Shown one piece after another: positions 62,695 to 64,000 of a stretch of 64,000 nt of DNA. Positions within the stretch are counted from its first letter, which is position 1. Each line of letters starts with the position of its first letter. The notes beneath the pieces were generated by a model. It was not told the DNA's origin, made no database searches, and saw nothing but the letters and a program-made list of their open reading frames with translations. The stretch is from Pseudovibrio axinellae (GTDB lineage: Bacteria; Pseudomonadota; Alphaproteobacteria; Rhizobiales; Stappiaceae), in contig NZ_FOFM01000001.1 of assembly GCF_900110875.1 (NCBI RefSeq), forward strand, positions 682,001-746,000, given 5' to 3'. A program made the position numbers and the translations under genes.

Positions 62695-64000
62695 ATGATC
62701 CTGCTGTTTGCAACTTTTGCGTCCTTAATGCTGTCTACAGTCCTGATTCTTGCAGGACACGGCCTTTCTTCGACGCTCATACCACTCAGAGCAGACCTAG
62801 CTGGTTTCGGCAATCTCCAGATCGGCCTTATCTCCTCCAGCTTTTACATTGGCTTTGTGTTTGGTTGCCTATTTGGCCCTTATCTGATTTTGCGCGCTGG
62901 CCATATTCGTGCGTTTGCGGCACTGGTATCGCTGATGTCAGCTGCAGCGCTGCTCCACCCCATCATGATCGATCCAATTGCCTGGGCGCTATTCAGGGCG
63001 ATTACCGGACTTTGCTTTGCGGGCATTAATCTGACCGTTGAGAGCTGGCTGAACGACCGTGCGACCAATGATAATCGCGGCACCGTCATGTCGCTCTATA
63101 TCATCTGCTATCTGGCTGCGACGATGAGCGGGCAGCTGATGGTGACCGGTTTTGAAATTACAACATTCGTCCCCTTCGCTATCGCTTCTATTTTTGTCAG
63201 CGTAGCAGTTGTTCCAGTTGTTCTGACCCACGCTGCACAGCCTGCTCCCATTACGCTTGTTCGGTTCAGGCCGGTCAGACTTTATCAAACTTCGGCTGTC
63301 GCTCTGATCGGCTGTTTGCTGATTGGTTTAGCAAACAGTTCCATGTGGGCATTGGCCCCACTTTACGCCGCTCAGGTCGGTTTCAGCATCAACGAAGCTG
63401 CCTATTTTGCAGCGGCGATCGTTTTGGGCGGTGCGGTTACACAATGGCCGGTCGGACGCTTATCTGACCGGGTGGATCGCCGCTTCATTATTCTCCTGCT
63501 TGGTCTTTGCGCTGCGATTGCTGCCATGCTGCTATTCTCGCTTGAAGGCAGTAGTTTCTGGACCACGTTCTGCGTCTTCATTGTGCTTGGAATGGCCAGT
63601 CAGCCAACCTATGCAATTGTGGCTGCACACGCCTTCGACTATGTGGAGCCTGAAGATTATGTTGAAACCTCTTCTGGTGTTTTGATGTCGAACGGCATCG
63701 GCTCGATGATCGGGCCGACCATTGCCGCTGGCCTCATGTTCATCATTGGACCAAATGGCCTCTTTGTCTGGGTTGCCCTCGTGGAGGTTGCACTAACCCT
63801 CTTTGTGATAAGCCGCCTGTTCATCAGTCCAGCTGATGAGGATCTGGAAAAGACCGACTTCGAATACGGCGCAACTTCAAACATGGGTGCCGTCCTAACC
63901 CCGGATCCACTCGATATTGAGCATCCCTACGTTATTCCGCCCGAGGAATTTCCTGCCTATGAGCCAGTTGAAGGGATGGCGTCAGAAGAAGTTGGTGATT
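62695..64000 (+). CDS. MFS transporter, 3' end beyond the window
   Basis: An open frame with no stop to the window end gives 435 residues. At least ten hydrophobic segments and the MFS pattern are present: GFGNLQIGLISSSFYIGFVFG near residue 35, GLCFAGINLTVESWLNDRA (about 101-119), and the mid-protein loop GRLSDRVDRRF (near 260), the MFS motif A equivalent. It resembles the YcaD-like MFS_1 group. A soluble acidic tail rich in Pro and Glu begins near 385 and runs past the edge. The start may also be GTG 62677, six codons upstream. The substrate is unknown. Confidence 0.87.
   Translation, partial: MILLFATFASLMLSTVLILAGHGLSSTLIPLRADLAGFGNLQIGLISSSFYIGFVFGCLFGPYLILRAGHIRAFAALVSLMSAAALLHPIMIDPIAWALFRAITGLCFAGINLTVESWLNDRATNDNRGTVMSLYIICYLAATMSGQLMVTGFEITTFVPFAIASIFVSVAVVPVVLTHAAQPAPITLVRFRPVRLYQTSAVALIGCLLIGLANSSMWALAPLYAAQVGFSINEAAYFAAAIVLGGAVTQWPVGRLSDRVDRRFIILLLGLCAAIAAMLLFSLEGSSFWTTFCVFIVLGMASQPTYAIVAAHAFDYVEPEDYVETSSGVLMSNGIGSMIGPTIAAGLMFIIGPNGLFVWVALVEVALTLFVISRLFISPADEDLEKTDFEYGATSNMGAVLTPDPLDIEHPYVIPPEEFPAYEPVEGMASEEVGD

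Noticed and set aside
1-64000. tRNA, rRNA, CRISPR arrays or insertion sequences
   Set aside because: A reading by eye found no T-loop/acceptor pairing, no spaced direct repeats and no transposase; short tRNAs could still be missed without a covariance search.

Overview
The window is about 64 kb of ordinary-looking chromosome from an alphaproteobacterium. GcrA (a cell-cycle regulator confined to that class), ApaG, a TroABCD-type metal importer and the orders phoR-pstSCAB-phoU-phoB, argD-argF-hslO and histone deacetylase-xseB-dxs all point to Hyphomicrobiales. The moderate GC content and marine-type genes, such as a bacterial voltage-gated sodium channel, make a Stappiaceae genus such as Pseudovibrio my best guess; this is inference only. 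I see no rRNA, tRNA, CRISPR array, transposase, integrase or phage structural gene. Both ends cut genes: a GNAT acetyltransferase on the left and an MFS transporter on the right.

Left part (0-25 kb): mostly single housekeeping or small conserved genes in mixed orientation. They include a TetR regulator, two-gene pyrD-DUF952, a class IV-like histone deacetylase, a MATE exporter, an S24-type repressor beside a nuclease-fold protein, a ChaA-type antiporter, class I lysyl-tRNA synthetase, TerB, ApaG, a CDP-alcohol phosphatidyltransferase, a NavBac sodium channel, a large processive glycosyltransferase back-to-back with an orphan solute-binding protein, a sterol-desaturase-fold enzyme and a dGTPase of the type linked to phage defence. 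The argD-argF-hslO operon follows; its leader carries a near-consensus promoter directly followed by an intrinsic terminator.

Middle part (25-46 kb): gcrA is followed by a complete phosphate regulon on the minus strand (phoR, pstS, pstC, pstA, pstB, phoU, phoB), with a PhoB-box-like site before pstS and a hairpin between pstS and pstC. Next come a TPR protein, two small orphan enzymes or binding proteins, a four-gene polyamine-type ABC importer and a four-gene manganese/zinc-type ABC importer with a Fur/Mur-like palindrome upstream. PstA and the PotB-like permease both carry large non-membrane insertions, and the TroC-like permease has a winged-helix-like tail.

Right part (46-64 kb): a metallo-beta-lactamase-fold hydrolase, a MalY/PatB C-S lyase, DUF1499, a HAD phosphatase, pdxH, a surface lipoprotein, a DnaJ-type chaperone, a three-gene acyl-CoA degradation cluster, a Sua5-type tRNA modification enzyme, a second histone deacetylase with xseB, then dxs and an MFS transporter. 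Three intergenic regions here (about 47.9, 58.4 and 60.3 kb) look like unannotated small RNA genes because they combine helices with an intrinsic terminator. I found no large undescribed multi-gene system; the most novel items are these RNA candidates, the argD leader, a terminator that doubles as a ribosome-binding site after lysS, a 56-residue small protein gene and the permease insertions.
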